Assembly (NCBI GenBank): GCA_017880705.1
Contig: JADGRS010000046.1
Span: forward strand, 1-12,695
From: Burkholderiales bacterium
GTDB lineage: Bacteria > Pseudomonadota > Gammaproteobacteria > Burkholderiales > Usitatibacteraceae
DNA length: 12,695 bases
Direction of reading: 5' to 3'
Within the stretch, counting starts at the first letter, position 1, and the number at the start of each line of letters is the position of its first letter. Made by a program: the position numbers and the translations under genes. Shown piece after piece: positions 1-7,223 of the stretch. Under the pieces are notes generated by a model. It searched no databases. It worked only from the letters and a program-made list of their open reading frames with translations, and was not told where the DNA came from.

Positions 1-1
1 C

Positions 2-1405
2 ATCAGCCTCTATCGAGAAGGCGACTTCATCGACCTGTGCCGCGGTCCGCACGTGCCTTCGACCGGCAAGCTCAAGGTGTTCAAGCTGATGAAGGTGGCG
101 GGCGCGTATTGGCGCGGCGACTCGAAGAACGAGATGCTCCAGCGCATCTATGGCACGGCGTGGGCGAAGAAGGAGGACCAGGACGCCTACCTCGTGATGC
201 TCGAGGAGGCCGAGAAGCGCGACCACCGCCGCATCGGCAAGCAGCTCGACCTCTTCCACATGCAGGACGAGGCGCCGGGCATGGTCTTCTGGCATCCGAG
301 GGGCTGGTCGCTCTGGCAGCAGGTCGAGCAGTACATGCGGGCCGTCTATCGCGAGAACGGCTATCAGGAAATCCGTTGCCCGATGATCCTCGACGTCTCG
401 CTGTGGAAGAAGTCCGGCCATTGGGAGAACTACAAGGAGAACATGTTCTTCACGGAATCGGAGAAGCGCGAGCTCGCGGTGAAGCCGATGAACTGTCCCG
501 GACATGTCCAGGTGTTCAATTCCGACCTGCGCAGCTACCGCGACCTGCCGTTGCGCTACGGCGAATTCGGCGCGTGCCACCGCAACGAGCCTTCGGGCGC
601 GCTGCACGGCATCATGCGCGTGCGCGGCTTCACTCAGGACGACGGCCACATCTTCTGCACCGAGAACCAGATCCTCGCGGAGTGCGCGTCGTTCACGACG
701 CTCCTGCAGAAGGTCTACGCCGATTTCGGATTCGAGGAGATCATCTACAAGGTCGCTACGCGACCGGAGAAGCGCGTGGGCTCCGACGACCTCTGGGACA
801 AGGCCGAGCACGCCCTCATGGACTCGCTTCGCCAGTCGGGCGTGAGCTTCGAGGTCTCGCCGGGCGAGGGCGCGTTCTACGGCCCGAAGATCGAATATTC
901 GCTGAAGGATGCGATCGGGCGCGTGTGGCAATGCGGCACGATGCAGGTCGATTTCAACATGCCGCGGCTCCTCGGCGCGGAGTTCGTCGACGAGCACAGC
1001 GCGAAGCAGCACCCGGTGATGCTGCACCGCGCCATCGTGGGATCCATGGAGCGATTCATCGGAATCCTCATCGAGAACCACGCCGGAGCGCTGCCGTTGT
1101 GGCTGGCTCCGGTGCAGGTGGTGGTGATGAACGTGACCGACCGGCAGGAAGCGTATGTGCGTGAGGTCGAGCATGCATTGCGCGAGGCCGGTTTCCGCGT
1201 CGCCGCCGATTTGCGGAATGAGAAAATAACGTATAAAATTCGAGAACATAGCATTCAAAAACTTCCTTACCAGCTGGTACTCGGAGATAAGGAAGTCGCC
1301 GCAAGGACGGTCTCAGCGAGAACGCGCGCCGGGGAGAACCTGGCACCCGTGCCGCTCGAGGCCTTTATTTCGCGCTTGAAAAGCGAAACCGAAGCTCGCA
1401 AATGA
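2..1405 (+). CDS. thrS: Threonyl-tRNA synthetase, 5' end outside the window
   Basis: Class II aminoacyl-tRNA synthetase that charges tRNA-Thr in the cytoplasm. The reading frame is open from base 2 to the TGA at 1403-1405, giving 467 visible residues. About 170-180 residues of the usual ~640 are missing, namely the TGS domain and most of the editing domain. The fragment opens with the editing-site motif CRGPH (visible residues 13-17). The catalytic core follows, with the three zinc ligands expected for this enzyme: Cys155 in MNCPGH, His206 in DDGHIF and His332 in MLHRAI. Their spacing (51 and 177 residues from Cys to each His) equals that in E. coli ThrS. The C-terminal anticodon-binding domain begins near [11 protein letters not shown]. 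Codons 1211-1265 are strikingly AT-rich compared with the rest of the gene (AAA ATA ACG TAT AAA ATT), which suggests a buried promoter for infC. Identification is certain; the true start lies outside the window. Confidence 0.98.
   Translation: MSLYREGDFIDLCRGPHVPSTGKLKVFKLMKVAGAYWRGDSKNEMLQRIYGTAWAKKEDQDAYLVMLEEAEKRDHRRIGKQLDLFHMQDEAPGMVFWHPRGWSLWQQVEQYMRAVYRENGYQEIRCPMILDVSLWKKSGHWENYKENMFFTESEKRELAVKPMNCPGHVQVFNSDLRSYRDLPLRYGEFGACHRNEPSGALHGIMRVRGFTQDDGHIFCTENQILAECASFTTLLQKVYADFGFEEIIYKVATRPEKRVGSDDLWDKAEHALMDSLRQSGVSFEVSPGEGAFYGPKIEYSLKDAIGRVWQCGTMQVDFNMPRLLGAEFVDEHSAKQHPVMLHRAIVGSMERFIGILIENHAGALPLWLAPVQVVVMNVTDRQEAYVREVEHALREAGFRVAADLRNEKITYKIREHSIQKLPYQLVLGDKEVAARTVSARTRAGENLAPVPLEAFISRLKSETEARK
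1211..1239 (+). promoter_or_regulatory. Candidate sigma70 promoter inside thrS, reading towards infC
   Basis: A -35-like TTGCGG (1211-1216; 3 of 6 consensus bases) lies 17 bases before a -10-like TAAAAT (1234-1239; 5 of 6). It sits in the only strongly AT-rich patch of thrS. The overlapping TATAAA (1232-1237) is an alternative -10. Expected transcription start is near 1246, about 240 bases before infC. In E. coli, infC promoters are also located within thrS. This is inference from motif and composition. Confidence 0.4.
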
Positions 1406-1471
1406 ATGTTAGGGGGCGCCGTCACCGAGCTGGAAGTCAGCTTAGGTTTCCGCGCTAAACGATTGACTTTT

Positions 1472-1477
1472 AGAGGA
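1472..1477 (+). promoter_or_regulatory. Shine-Dalgarno of infC, supporting an AUA start
   Basis: AGAGGA ends 8 bases before the ATA at 1486-1488, an ideal spacing. An in-frame TAG at 1471-1473 overlaps this site, so the start must lie between 1474 and the conserved RINGEI segment that begins at 1507. No ATG, GTG or TTG exists in that interval in frame. A weak CTAAA/TTTAG pairing (1455-1459 with 1469-1473) would include the first two bases of the site. Confidence 0.75.
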
Positions 1478-1485
1478 CATTTCGC

Positions 1486-2007
1486 ATAGCTCAGGATAAA
1501 GCAGTACGCATCAACGGCGAGATCAACTGTCCGGAAATACGCCTCGTCGGTGTCGAGGGCGAGGCGATCGGGATCGTGAAAATCGAGGACGCCATGAAGA
1601 TGGCGGAAGAAGCGGACATCGATCTCGTGGAGATCGCGCCGACCGCGAAGCCTCCGGTTTGCCGCTTGATGGACTACGGCAAGTTCAAGTACCGCGAGAG
1701 CAAGAAGGCTCACGAGGCGAAGCTCAAGCAGAAGCAGATCCAGGTCAAGGAAGTGAAGTTCAGGCCCGGGACCGACGAGGGCGACTACAAGATCAAGGTT
1801 CGCAACCTCACACGCTTCCTCACCGAGGGCGACAAGACGAAGGTGACGCTGCGCTTCCGGGGCCGCGAGATGGCGCACCAGGAGCTCGGCATGCAGCTCC
1901 TCAAGCGGGTCGAGGCCGATCTCAAGGAAGTCGGCGTGGTGGAGCAGTGGCCGAAGTTGGAAGGCCGCCAGATGATCATGATCCTGGGGCCAAAGAAGAA
2001 GCATTGA
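1486..2007 (+). CDS. infC: Translation initiation factor IF3, AUA start codon
   Basis: IF3 binds the 30S subunit, blocks premature 50S joining and rejects non-canonical start codons. Read from ATA 1486, the protein is 173 residues, close to the E. coli 180. It starts [12 protein letters not shown], matching the family N-terminus. The N-domain follows ([23 protein letters not shown]), then the hallmark [14 protein letters not shown], the lysine-rich linker, and the C-domain with [13 protein letters not shown] and [10 protein letters not shown] start at GTG 1576 would delete about 30 conserved residues, so automated callers could truncate this gene. The infC genes of other bacteria use AUU or similar poor starts, which lets IF3 repress its own synthesis; the AUA here fits that logic. 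It lies 80 bases after thrS and 79 before rpmI. The frame and family are certain; the exact start is well supported by the upstream stop, the Shine-Dalgarno site and the homologous N-terminus. Confidence 0.95.
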   Translation: MAQDKAVRINGEINCPEIRLVGVEGEAIGIVKIEDAMKMAEEADIDLVEIAPTAKPPVCRLMDYGKFKYRESKKAHEAKLKQKQIQVKEVKFRPGTDEGDYKIKVRNLTRFLTEGDKTKVTLRFRGREMAHQELGMQLLKRVEADLKEVGVVEQWPKLEGRQMIMILGPKKKH

Positions 2008-2012
2008 AGTAG

Positions 2013-2085
2013 CACCACAAGGTGACTTCAGGTCGAAAAGCGCGGAAGGGTTCCGCCACCTGCTGCACCAATGCAAGGAGGGCAT
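2013..2085 (+). promoter_or_regulatory. Structured rpmI leader, possible L20 autoregulatory site
   Basis: The infC-rpmI gap contains several helices visible by eye. CACC 2013-2016 pairs with GGTG 2021-2024. GCGGAA 2042-2047 pairs with TTCCGC 2051-2056 around a 3-base loop, enclosed by CAGGT 2029-2033 with ACCTG 2058-2062. ATGC 2071-2074 pairs with GCAT 2082-2085 and presents the Shine-Dalgarno AAGGAGG (2075-2081) in its loop. In E. coli, L20 represses rpmI translation through a structured leader at this place. The structures here are seen in the sequence; an L20 role is inferred from position only. Confidence 0.4.
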
Positions 2086-2086
2086 C

Positions 2087-2284
2087 ATGCCCAAGATGAA
2101 GACGAAGAGTGGCGCCGCCAAGCGCTTTCGGGTCCGCGGCAGCGGCTCGATCAAGCGTTATTCGGCGGGCAAGCGCCACATCCTCACCAAGCGCACCACC
2201 AAGAACAAGCGCCAGCTTCGCGGCGTCGCGGCGGTCCATGCGACCAACCTCGGCCACGTGAAGCAGATGCTTCCCTACGCCTAA
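2087..2284 (+). CDS. rpmI: 50S ribosomal protein L35
   Basis: Small, very basic protein of the large ribosomal subunit. It is 65 residues, the normal length, opening [16 protein letters not shown] and containing the typical [18 protein letters not shown] block before a C-terminal HVKQMLPYA. The ATG is preceded by the strong Shine-Dalgarno AAGGAGG (2075-2081) at a 5-base spacing. Its TAA stop (2282-2284) overlaps the AAGGAG Shine-Dalgarno of rplT, so the two ribosomal proteins are probably translated in step. It sits in the conserved infC-rpmI-rplT cluster, and in E. coli both rpmI and rplT are repressed by L20. Confidence 0.98.
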   Translation: MPKMKTKSGAAKRFRVRGSGSIKRYSAGKRHILTKRTTKNKRQLRGVAAVHATNLGHVKQMLPYA

Positions 2285-2296
2285 GGAGCCGCCGAC

Positions 2297-2656
2297 ATGC
2301 CACGCGTAAAACGCGGAGTCACGGCGCGCGCGCGCCACAAGAAAGTCCTCGCCCAGGCCAAGGGCTTCCGGGGACGCCGCAATAACGTCTACAGGATCGC
2401 GAAGCAAGCCGTCGCGAAGGCGGGACAGTACGCCTACCGCGACCGCCGCAACCGCAAGCGCGAGTTCCGCTCGCTCTGGATCACCCGCATCAACGCGGGC
2501 GCTCGCGAAGCCGGGGTCTCGTACAGCCAGTTCATGGCGGGAATCAAGAAGGCCGGGATCGACATCGACCGCAAGGTGCTCGCGGACCTGGCGGTGTTCG
2601 ACAAGCCTGCGTTCGGCAGGATCGTCGAACAGGCCAAAGCGAGCCTCGGTGCCTGA
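2297..2656 (+). CDS. rplT: 50S ribosomal protein L20
   Basis: Ribosomal protein L20 binds 23S rRNA early in assembly of the 50S subunit and, in studied bacteria, represses its own operon. The protein is 119 residues, standard for the family, with a long basic N-terminal tail ([16 protein letters not shown], then [19 protein letters not shown]) and the globular C-terminal part with [15 protein letters not shown] and [24 protein letters not shown]. The start is ATG 2297, with AAGGAG at 2283-2288 giving an 8-base spacing. An intrinsic terminator begins about 17 bases after the stop and closes the infC-rpmI-rplT unit. Nothing unusual is seen in the protein. Confidence 0.98.
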   Translation: MPRVKRGVTARARHKKVLAQAKGFRGRRNNVYRIAKQAVAKAGQYAYRDRRNRKREFRSLWITRINAGAREAGVSYSQFMAGIKKAGIDIDRKVLADLAVFDKPAFGRIVEQAKASLGA

Positions 2657-2673
2657 GACGACGTAAAGCAAAC

Positions 2674-2706
2674 AAGGGGGCTCGCGAGAGCCCCTTTTCT
2701 TTTTTG
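2674..2706 (+). terminator. Intrinsic terminator after rplT, directly before pheS
   Basis: A perfect 7-bp stem GGGGCTC (2677-2683) pairs with GAGCCCC (2688-2694) around a GCGA tetraloop. It can be extended by a G-U and two A-T pairs (2674-2676 with 2695-2697) and is followed by an 11-base tract holding ten T (2695-2705). The tract ends 6 bases before the pheS ATG. In E. coli a terminator also separates rplT from pheST, but there a pheM leader peptide follows; no such leader ORF fits here. Confidence 0.9.
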
Positions 2707-2711
2707 ATTCG

Positions 2712-3713
2712 ATGAAAGAACTCGAACAAATCATCTCCGCAGCCCGCGAGGATTTCGCCGCCGCCGCAAGCGTCGCCGACCTCGAGCAGGCCAAGTCGCG
2801 CTTCCTCGGGAAGTCGGGATCGCTCACCGGGCTCTTGAAGGGCCTCGGCAAGCTTGCGGCCGACGAGCGCCCGCAGGCGGGCGCCACGATCAACGAGGGC
2901 AAGGCGCGGGTCGAAAGCCTCCTGCGCGCGCGTCTCGACGAGATCCTCGCGCGCGAGCTCGAGTCGAGGCTCGCCGGCGAGGCGATCGACGTGACGCTTC
3001 CCGGGCGCGGCCAGAGGCCGGGCGGGCTGCATCCGATCGCACGCGTCCAGGAGCAGGTCGAGAGGCTCTTTCGCACCATGGGGTTCTCGGTGGCCGACGG
3101 CCCCGAGATCGAGGACGACGAGCACAATTTCACGGCGTTGCGCATGTTTCCCGACCATCCGTCGCGCAGCATGCAGGACACGTTCTACATCGAGGGTTCC
3201 GACAAGGTGCTGCGCACGCAGACCTCGCCCGTGCAGATTCGGTACATGAAGTCGCACGCGCCGCCGATCCGCATCATTTGCCCGGGCCGCGTCTATCGCA
3301 AGGACCACGACGCGACGCACTCGCCGATGTTCCACCAGGTGGAGGGGTTGTGGGTCGAAGAGGGCGTGAGCCTCGCGGACCTGAAGGGGACGGTGACGCA
3401 ATTCTGCCGTGCGTTCTTCGAGCGCGACGACATCGGGCTGCGCTTCCGGCCCTCGTACTTTCCATTCGTCGAGCCCGGCGTCGAGATCGATATGGAATGG
3501 TCGCGCAAGGACGGCGAGGTGACCTACCTCGAGATCGCGGGCGCGGGCGTGGTGCACCCCGACGTGCTGCGCAACGGCGGTATCGACCCGGAGAAGTACT
3601 CGGGGTTCGCATTCGGCATGGGGCTCGATCGGCTCGCGATGCTGAAATACGGCGTGGACGACCTGCGCCTCTTCTTCGAGAACGACCTCAAGTTCCTGGC
3701 GCAATTCCGATGA
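2712..3713 (+). CDS. pheS: Phenylalanyl-tRNA synthetase alpha subunit
   Basis: Catalytic subunit of the (alpha-beta)2 enzyme that charges tRNA-Phe. It is 333 residues, close to the usual ~327-340. The N-terminal ~95 residues form the coiled-coil tRNA arm ([19 protein letters not shown]). The class II core follows, with [15 protein letters not shown], the [10 protein letters not shown] segment, motif 2 at about residues 193-214 ([20 protein letters not shown]), the phenylalanine-pocket strand [11 protein letters not shown] (245-255) and motif 3 [17 protein letters not shown] (298-314). Ala300 sits at the pocket position that controls amino-acid size. The ATG at 2712 fits the family N-terminus, but the preceding bases are the terminator T tract plus GATTCG, with no Shine-Dalgarno. 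The TGA stop overlaps the pheT ATG in the sequence ATGA, implying coupled translation of the two subunits. Confidence 0.98.
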   Translation: MKELEQIISAAREDFAAAASVADLEQAKSRFLGKSGSLTGLLKGLGKLAADERPQAGATINEGKARVESLLRARLDEILARELESRLAGEAIDVTLPGRGQRPGGLHPIARVQEQVERLFRTMGFSVADGPEIEDDEHNFTALRMFPDHPSRSMQDTFYIEGSDKVLRTQTSPVQIRYMKSHAPPIRIICPGRVYRKDHDATHSPMFHQVEGLWVEEGVSLADLKGTVTQFCRAFFERDDIGLRFRPSYFPFVEPGVEIDMEWSRKDGEVTYLEIAGAGVVHPDVLRNGGIDPEKYSGFAFGMGLDRLAMLKYGVDDLRLFFENDLKFLAQFR

Positions 3714-6070
3714 AGGTCTCGCTGCAGTGGTTGAAGGAGCTGGTGCCGGTGAAGGCGCCGGTGGGCGAGCTTGCGAAGACGCTCACCATGGGAGGCCTCG
3801 AGGTCGAGGAGATCACGCCGGTCGCGGGCGAATTCTCGGGCATCGTGGTCGGGTACGTGAAGAGCGTCGCGCCGCACCCGAACGCCGACAAATTGCGCGT
3901 GACCGAGGTCGACGCGGGCACCGGCGAGACGCTGCAGATCGTTTGCGGCGCCCCCAATGTCGCGGCGGGGCAGAAGGTCGCCTGCGCGCTGGTGGGCGCG
4001 AGACTGCCGGGCCTCGAGATAAGCAAAGCGAAGCTGCGCGGCGTCGAATCGAGCGGCATGCTCTGCTCGGCGCGCGAGCTGGGCCTTTCCGAGGATCATG
4101 CGGGGCTCCTGGTGCTCGACGACGATGCGCCGATCGGCCGCGATGTCCGCGAGGTTCTCGGGCTCGACGACGTTTACTTCACGGTGAAGCTCACGCCCAA
4201 CCGCGGCGATTGCCTCTCCATGTTCGGGATCGCTCGCGATCTCGCGGCGATGGTGAAGGTGCCGCTCGAGTTGCCGGCGGCGCCGGTCGTCGCCGTCTCG
4301 ACGGAGGCCTCGCGGGCAGTGAGCATTTCCGAGCCGGGCGCGTGCGGCGAGTATTTCGGCCGCGTGATCCGCGGCATCGATCCTTCGGCGAAGACGCCGG
4401 CGTGGATGGCGAGGCGCCTCGAGCGCGCGGGCTTGCGAGTCATCCGGCCGCTCGTGGACATCACGAATTACGTGATGATCGAGCGCGGCCAGCCGATGCA
4501 CGCGTTCGATAACGCGAAGCTTCAGGGAGCGATCGGCGTACGCCTGATGCAGCCGGGCGAACGCGTGAGGCTCCTCAACGAGCAGGAGGTCGAGTACCGA
4601 CCCGGTCTTCTCGCGATCACCGATGGCAGAGGTCCCATCGCGCTCGGAGGGGTGATGGGCGGCGCCGACACGATGGTCGGCGACGCGACCACGGAGGTTT
4701 TCTTCGAGGCCGCGTTCTTCCATCCCGAGGCGGTGCAGGGCAAGGCGCGCGACCTCGGGCTCACGAGCGACGCGGCCTATCGCTACGAGCGGGGCGTCGA
4801 TTTCGGCGCGACGCGCGCCGCGCTCGAGCGCGCGACCGAGCTCGCGCTCTCGATCTGCGGCGGATCGGCGGGCCCGGTGACCGTGGCGATGGGAGACATT
4901 CCCGACCGCAAGACCATGCGCGTGCGCACCACGCGCGTCCTCGAGTTGCTCGGCTATCCCATTGCGGACGGCGAAATGGCCGACATCCTGCGACGCCTCT
5001 CGTGCGATGTCGCGGTCGACACGCATGCGATGCGCGCGACGCCGCCTACGTGGCGCTTCGATCTCGAAATCGAGGAGGATTTCGTCGAAGAGATCGCGCG
5101 TATCCACGGCTACGGGCACGTGCCCGCCGAGGCGCCGCGCTCGCGCCTGGCGATGCTGTCCCTGCGCGAAGGCGAGCGCGATCGCTTCGACCTGCGCCAT
5201 TCGCTCGCGGCATTGGGATACCAGGAGGTCGTGAACTACAGTTTCGTGCCGCCCGAATGGGAAGCGGACTTCGCCGGCAACAGCAGCCCGGTGCGCCTCG
5301 CCAACCCCATCGCGAGCCAGATGAGCGTCATGCGCTCGAGCCTGATCGGCGGCCTGGTGCAAAGCCTGCGCTCCAACCTGAATCGCGGCGAGGAGCGCGT
5401 GCGGGTCTTCGAGATCGGCCGCTGCTTCGAAGGAATCCAGCCCGACCTCGCGGTCCAGCCCGAGCGCATCGCGGGGCTTGCGTTCGGCCTTCGCTGGCCC
5501 GAGCAGTGGGGCGAGAAGGGGACCCTGGTCGACTTCTTCGACGCCAAGGGCGACCTCCAGGCGCTTGCAGCCGGGCGCAGGCTCGAGTTCGTGCCGGGGT
5601 CGCACCCGGCCTTCCACCCGGGCCGCTGCGCCCTTGTCAGGGCGTCGGGAGAGGCGCTGGGCGCGATCGGCGAGATGCATCCGCGGCTGCAGCAGAAGTA
5701 CGAGCTGCCTTCCCCGCCGGTCATGTTCGAGGTGGCCACGGGGCCGCTGCTGCAGGGTGATTTCCCGCGTTTCGCGGGCCTGTCGCGGATGCCCGTGGTG
5801 CGTCGCGACCTGGCTCTCGTCGTGGACGACGGGGTGGCTGCCGCGGCCCTCCTGGAGGCCGTCCGGGGGGCCGTTCCAGCCTTCGTGCGGGAGGTCGAAG
5901 TGTTCGATCAGTACCGCGGAAAAGGGGTCGAGCCCGGCAAAAAAAGCCTTGCCCTACGGATAGTTATGCAGGATACTGACAGGACTTTGACAGATTCGGA
6001 AGTGGAGGGTGTGGTCGCCTCCATTCGCGAGCAGCTCAACGAAAAATTCCAAGCCAAGCCGCGCACGTGA
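3710..6070 (+). CDS. pheT: Phenylalanyl-tRNA synthetase beta subunit
   Basis: Large subunit of PheRS; it binds tRNA-Phe and hydrolyses mischarged Tyr-tRNA-Phe. It is 786 residues (E. coli 795). The order of domains is normal. The N-terminus is [14 protein letters not shown]. An OB-fold tRNA-binding domain lies near residues 40-150 ([15 protein letters not shown], then [11 protein letters not shown]). The B3/B4 editing domain (about 210-390) includes [20 protein letters not shown] and GGVMGG. B5 and the synthetase-like core follow, with [22 protein letters not shown]-terminal anticodon-binding FDX-ACB domain begins near [20 protein letters not shown]. The ATG start overlaps the pheS stop by 4 bases and the TGA overlaps the GTG of ihfA. 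The last ~130 bases include an AT-rich patch and an A7 run at 5939-5945, in frame as Lys-Lys. A long antisense frame within the gene is a composition artefact. Confidence 0.98.
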   Translation: MKVSLQWLKELVPVKAPVGELAKTLTMGGLEVEEITPVAGEFSGIVVGYVKSVAPHPNADKLRVTEVDAGTGETLQIVCGAPNVAAGQKVACALVGARLPGLEISKAKLRGVESSGMLCSARELGLSEDHAGLLVLDDDAPIGRDVREVLGLDDVYFTVKLTPNRGDCLSMFGIARDLAAMVKVPLELPAAPVVAVSTEASRAVSISEPGACGEYFGRVIRGIDPSAKTPAWMARRLERAGLRVIRPLVDITNYVMIERGQPMHAFDNAKLQGAIGVRLMQPGERVRLLNEQEVEYRPGLLAITDGRGPIALGGVMGGADTMVGDATTEVFFEAAFFHPEAVQGKARDLGLTSDAAYRYERGVDFGATRAALERATELALSICGGSAGPVTVAMGDIPDRKTMRVRTTRVLELLGYPIADGEMADILRRLSCDVAVDTHAMRATPPTWRFDLEIEEDFVEEIARIHGYGHVPAEAPRSRLAMLSLREGERDRFDLRHSLAALGYQEVVNYSFVPPEWEADFAGNSSPVRLANPIASQMSVMRSSLIGGLVQSLRSNLNRGEERVRVFEIGRCFEGIQPDLAVQPERIAGLAFGLRWPEQWGEKGTLVDFFDAKGDLQALAAGRRLEFVPGSHPAFHPGRCALVRASGEALGAIGEMHPRLQQKYELPSPPVMFEVATGPLLQGDFPRFAGLSRMPVVRRDLALVVDDGVAAAALLEAVRGAVPAFVREVEVFDQYRGKGVEPGKKSLALRIVMQDTDRTLTDSEVEGVVASIREQLNEKFQAKPRT
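5949..5977 (+). promoter_or_regulatory. Candidate internal promoter for ihfA inside pheT
   Basis: TTGCCC (5949-5954; 4 of 6 consensus bases) is followed after exactly 17 bases by GATACT (5972-5977; 4 of 6), giving an expected start near 5984, about 80 bases before ihfA. The patch is AT-rich for this gene and includes the rare codon ATA. In E. coli, ihfA also has a promoter in the distal part of pheT. A perfect TTGACA at 5987-5992 has no -10 at a usable distance. Motif-level evidence only. Confidence 0.3.
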
Positions 6071-6393
6071 AAGACAAAGTCACCCTCACCAAGGCGGAGC
6101 TCGCCGACCTCATGTTCGAGAAAGTCGGCCTGAACAAGCGGGAGGCGAAGGACATGGTCGAGTCCTTCTTCGAGGAAATCCGCATCGCCCTCGAACGCGG
6201 CGAGATGGTGAAGCTCTCGGGATTCGGCAATTTCCAGTTGCGCAAGAAGCCCCAGCGTCCAGGTCGCAATCCCAAGACCGGCGAGGAAATTCCCATCACC
6301 GCACGGCGCGTGGTCACCTTCCACGCGAGCCAGAAGCTCAAGAGCTTGGTGGAGAAGTCGTTCAATGGCCATGGAGAACCTGGCGACGACTGA
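6067..6393 (+). CDS. ihfA: Integration host factor alpha subunit
   Basis: DNA-bending, nucleoid-associated protein of the HU/IHF family that acts as a heterodimer with IHF-beta (not in this window). It is 108 residues. The start of the chain, [20 protein letters not shown], and the DNA-binding arm with [18 protein letters not shown] mark the alpha type. Pro65 within RPGRNP is at the position that wedges into the DNA to make the sharp bend. The GTG start shares bases with the pheT TGA (GTGA), so translation is probably coupled. The next in-frame ATG, at residue 16, would remove the first helix. The location straight after pheT is the classical one in proteobacteria. The C-terminal tail ([11 protein letters not shown]) overlaps the downstream regulator gene. 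Confidence 0.96.
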   Translation: MKDKVTLTKAELADLMFEKVGLNKREAKDMVESFFEEIRIALERGEMVKLSGFGNFQLRKKPQRPGRNPKTGEEIPITARRVVTFHASQKLKSLVEKSFNGHGEPGDD

Positions 6394-6754
6394 GCTCCCC
6401 GCGATCCCCGCCAAGCGCTATTTCACGATAGGCGAAGTTAGCGAATTGTGCGGGGTGAAGCCCCATGTGCTGCGTTACTGGGAGCAGGAGTTCACGCAGC
6501 TGAAGCCCCTGAAGCGCCGCGGCAACCGGCGCTATTACCAGCACCACGAGGTGCTGCTCATCCGCCGCATTCGCGAGCTTCTCTACGAGCATGGCTTCAC
6601 CATCAACGGCGCGCGCAACCGCCTCGAGGAGGCGGGCAGCATCCCGGGCTCGTCCCGCGGAGACGGCCAGAGAACGATGACGGTTCCCGAGCCCATCTCG
6701 CCCTCGACGATCCGCAAGGAGCTTAAGAGCATCCTCAAGATGCTTGAGCGTTAG
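6365..6754 (+). CDS. MerR-family transcriptional regulator, ihfA-linked type
   Basis: A 129-residue protein with one winged-helix DNA-binding domain of the MerR type at about residues 18-88. It contains [27 protein letters not shown], the wing segment [20 protein letters not shown] and the recognition-linked [11 protein letters not shown]. No cysteine-rich metal site and no large effector domain follow; the remaining ~40 residues are a polar linker and a lysine-rich helix ([16 protein letters not shown]). It resembles the MlrA-like branch of the family. The same protein follows ihfA in many beta- and gammaproteobacteria, but its target is not known to me. The ATG at 6365 overlaps ihfA by 29 bases and has GGAG at 6351-6354; ATG 6371 is an alternative two codons later. 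Probably co-transcribed with pheST-ihfA. Confidence 0.93.
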   Translation: MAMENLATTELPAIPAKRYFTIGEVSELCGVKPHVLRYWEQEFTQLKPLKRRGNRRYYQHHEVLLIRRIRELLYEHGFTINGARNRLEEAGSIPGSSRGDGQRTMTVPEPISPSTIRKELKSILKMLER

Positions 6755-6787
6755 CGCAAATCCGCGTGCAGGCGGGAACCCAATTGC

Positions 6788-6798
6788 AGCTATAATTT
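6788..6798 (+). promoter_or_regulatory. -10 region of the tRNA-Pro promoter
   Basis: A perfect TATAAT (6791-6796) in the context AGCTATAATTT predicts transcription starting near 6803, about 6 bases before the mature tRNA. No good -35 hexamer lies 16-18 bases upstream. The identical 11-base context occurs before surE at 11642-11652. Confidence 0.75.
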
Positions 6799-6808
6799 CA
6801 GGCTCGGT

Positions 6809-6902
<94 letters not shown>

Positions 6903-6909
6903 TACGCAG

Positions 6910-6938
6910 ATAGCCGCCACGAGCGGCTATTTTTGTTT
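6910..6938 (+). terminator. Intrinsic terminator of tRNA-Pro
   Basis: An 8-bp perfect stem ATAGCCGC (6910-6917) pairs with GCGGCTAT (6923-6930) around the loop CACGA, followed by TTTTGTTT. It begins 25 bases after the CCA end and separates the tRNA transcript from the riboswitch-controlled gcv operon. Confidence 0.9.
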
Positions 6939-6975
6939 GCTGGACAACGTTCGTGGGTTCCCGGAGAATTCGCGC

Positions 6976-7167
6976 ATCCGATCGGGAGAGAGCGCCCATC
7001 GCGGCGCCGCCGAAGGGGTAGCACCCGCAAACTCTCAGGCAAAAGGACCGTTCGGATACGGGGGAGAACCCCGGACTCTGGAGAGCGACGGCGTTGCCGT
7101 CCACCGAAGGGGCGCGCGGCGGTGCCGGAATCCGCCGTAATCTCTCAGGTATCGAGGACAGAGGGGG
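6976..7167 (+). promoter_or_regulatory. Tandem glycine riboswitch (two aptamers) controlling gcvTHP
   Basis: Two glycine aptamers lie in series. Aptamer 1 has its closing stem ATCCGA (6976-6981) with TCGGAT (7052-7057) and core strings GGGAGAG (6984-6990), GCCGAAGGGG (7009-7018) and ACTCTCAGGCAAAAGGACCG (7031-7050). Aptamer 2 has CTGGAGAG (7078-7085), ACCGAAGGGGC (7103-7113), ATCTCTCAGG and GAGGACAGAGGGG (to 7166). Its closing stem pairs CTCTG (7076-7080) with CAGAG (7159-7163) and possibly CCCC (7069-7072) with GGGG (7164-7167). A small GGGG-AGAA-CCCC hairpin (7061-7072) can form between the aptamers. The 3' strand of the second closing stem overlaps the terminator stem, so glycine binding should prevent termination. 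Glycine riboswitches commonly precede gcvT. The promoter is unclear; GAGAAT at 6964-6969 is a weak -10 whose start would fall at 6976. Confidence 0.96.
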
Positions 7168-7202
7168 CGGCCAAGCGACAACGCTTGCCCGACCCTTTTT
7201 TT
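7163..7202 (+). terminator. Expression-platform terminator of the glycine riboswitch
   Basis: The core hairpin CAAGCG (7172-7177) pairs with CGCTTG (7182-7187) around the loop ACAA. Below it the G-rich left arm (7163-7170) pairs with the C-rich right arm (7188-7195) with a few bulges. Seven T follow (7196-7202). The left arm shares bases 7163-7167 with the closing stem of aptamer 2, so the two structures exclude each other. It ends 21 bases before the gcvT start. Confidence 0.88.
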
Positions 7203-7223
7203 CATCGACGCATCGGAGCCGAT

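Noticed and set aside
1428..1442. AGCTG/CAGCT hairpin between thrS and infC as a terminator
   Set aside because: Only five pairs and no T tract; infC would need transcription through it.
1463..1490. TTGACT-N16-CATAGC as an infC promoter
   Set aside because: The -10 match is poor (3 of 6) and transcription would start after the AUA initiator, removing the Shine-Dalgarno site.
3524..5680. 718-codon open frame antisense to pheT
   Set aside because: Shadow of the GC-rich pheT gene, with no recognisable domain and no ribosome-binding site.
5938..5950. A7 run in pheT as a programmed frameshift site
   Set aside because: In the zero frame the run reads AAA AAA AGC, so the slippery heptamer phase is not matched by a full A-AAA-AAA. 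A -1 shift ends after about a dozen codons and PheT is normal length.
6933..7223. Upstream extension of the gcvT frame through the riboswitch
   Set aside because: The stretch is structured RNA with two glycine aptamers and a terminator. The gcvT homology begins only at 7224.
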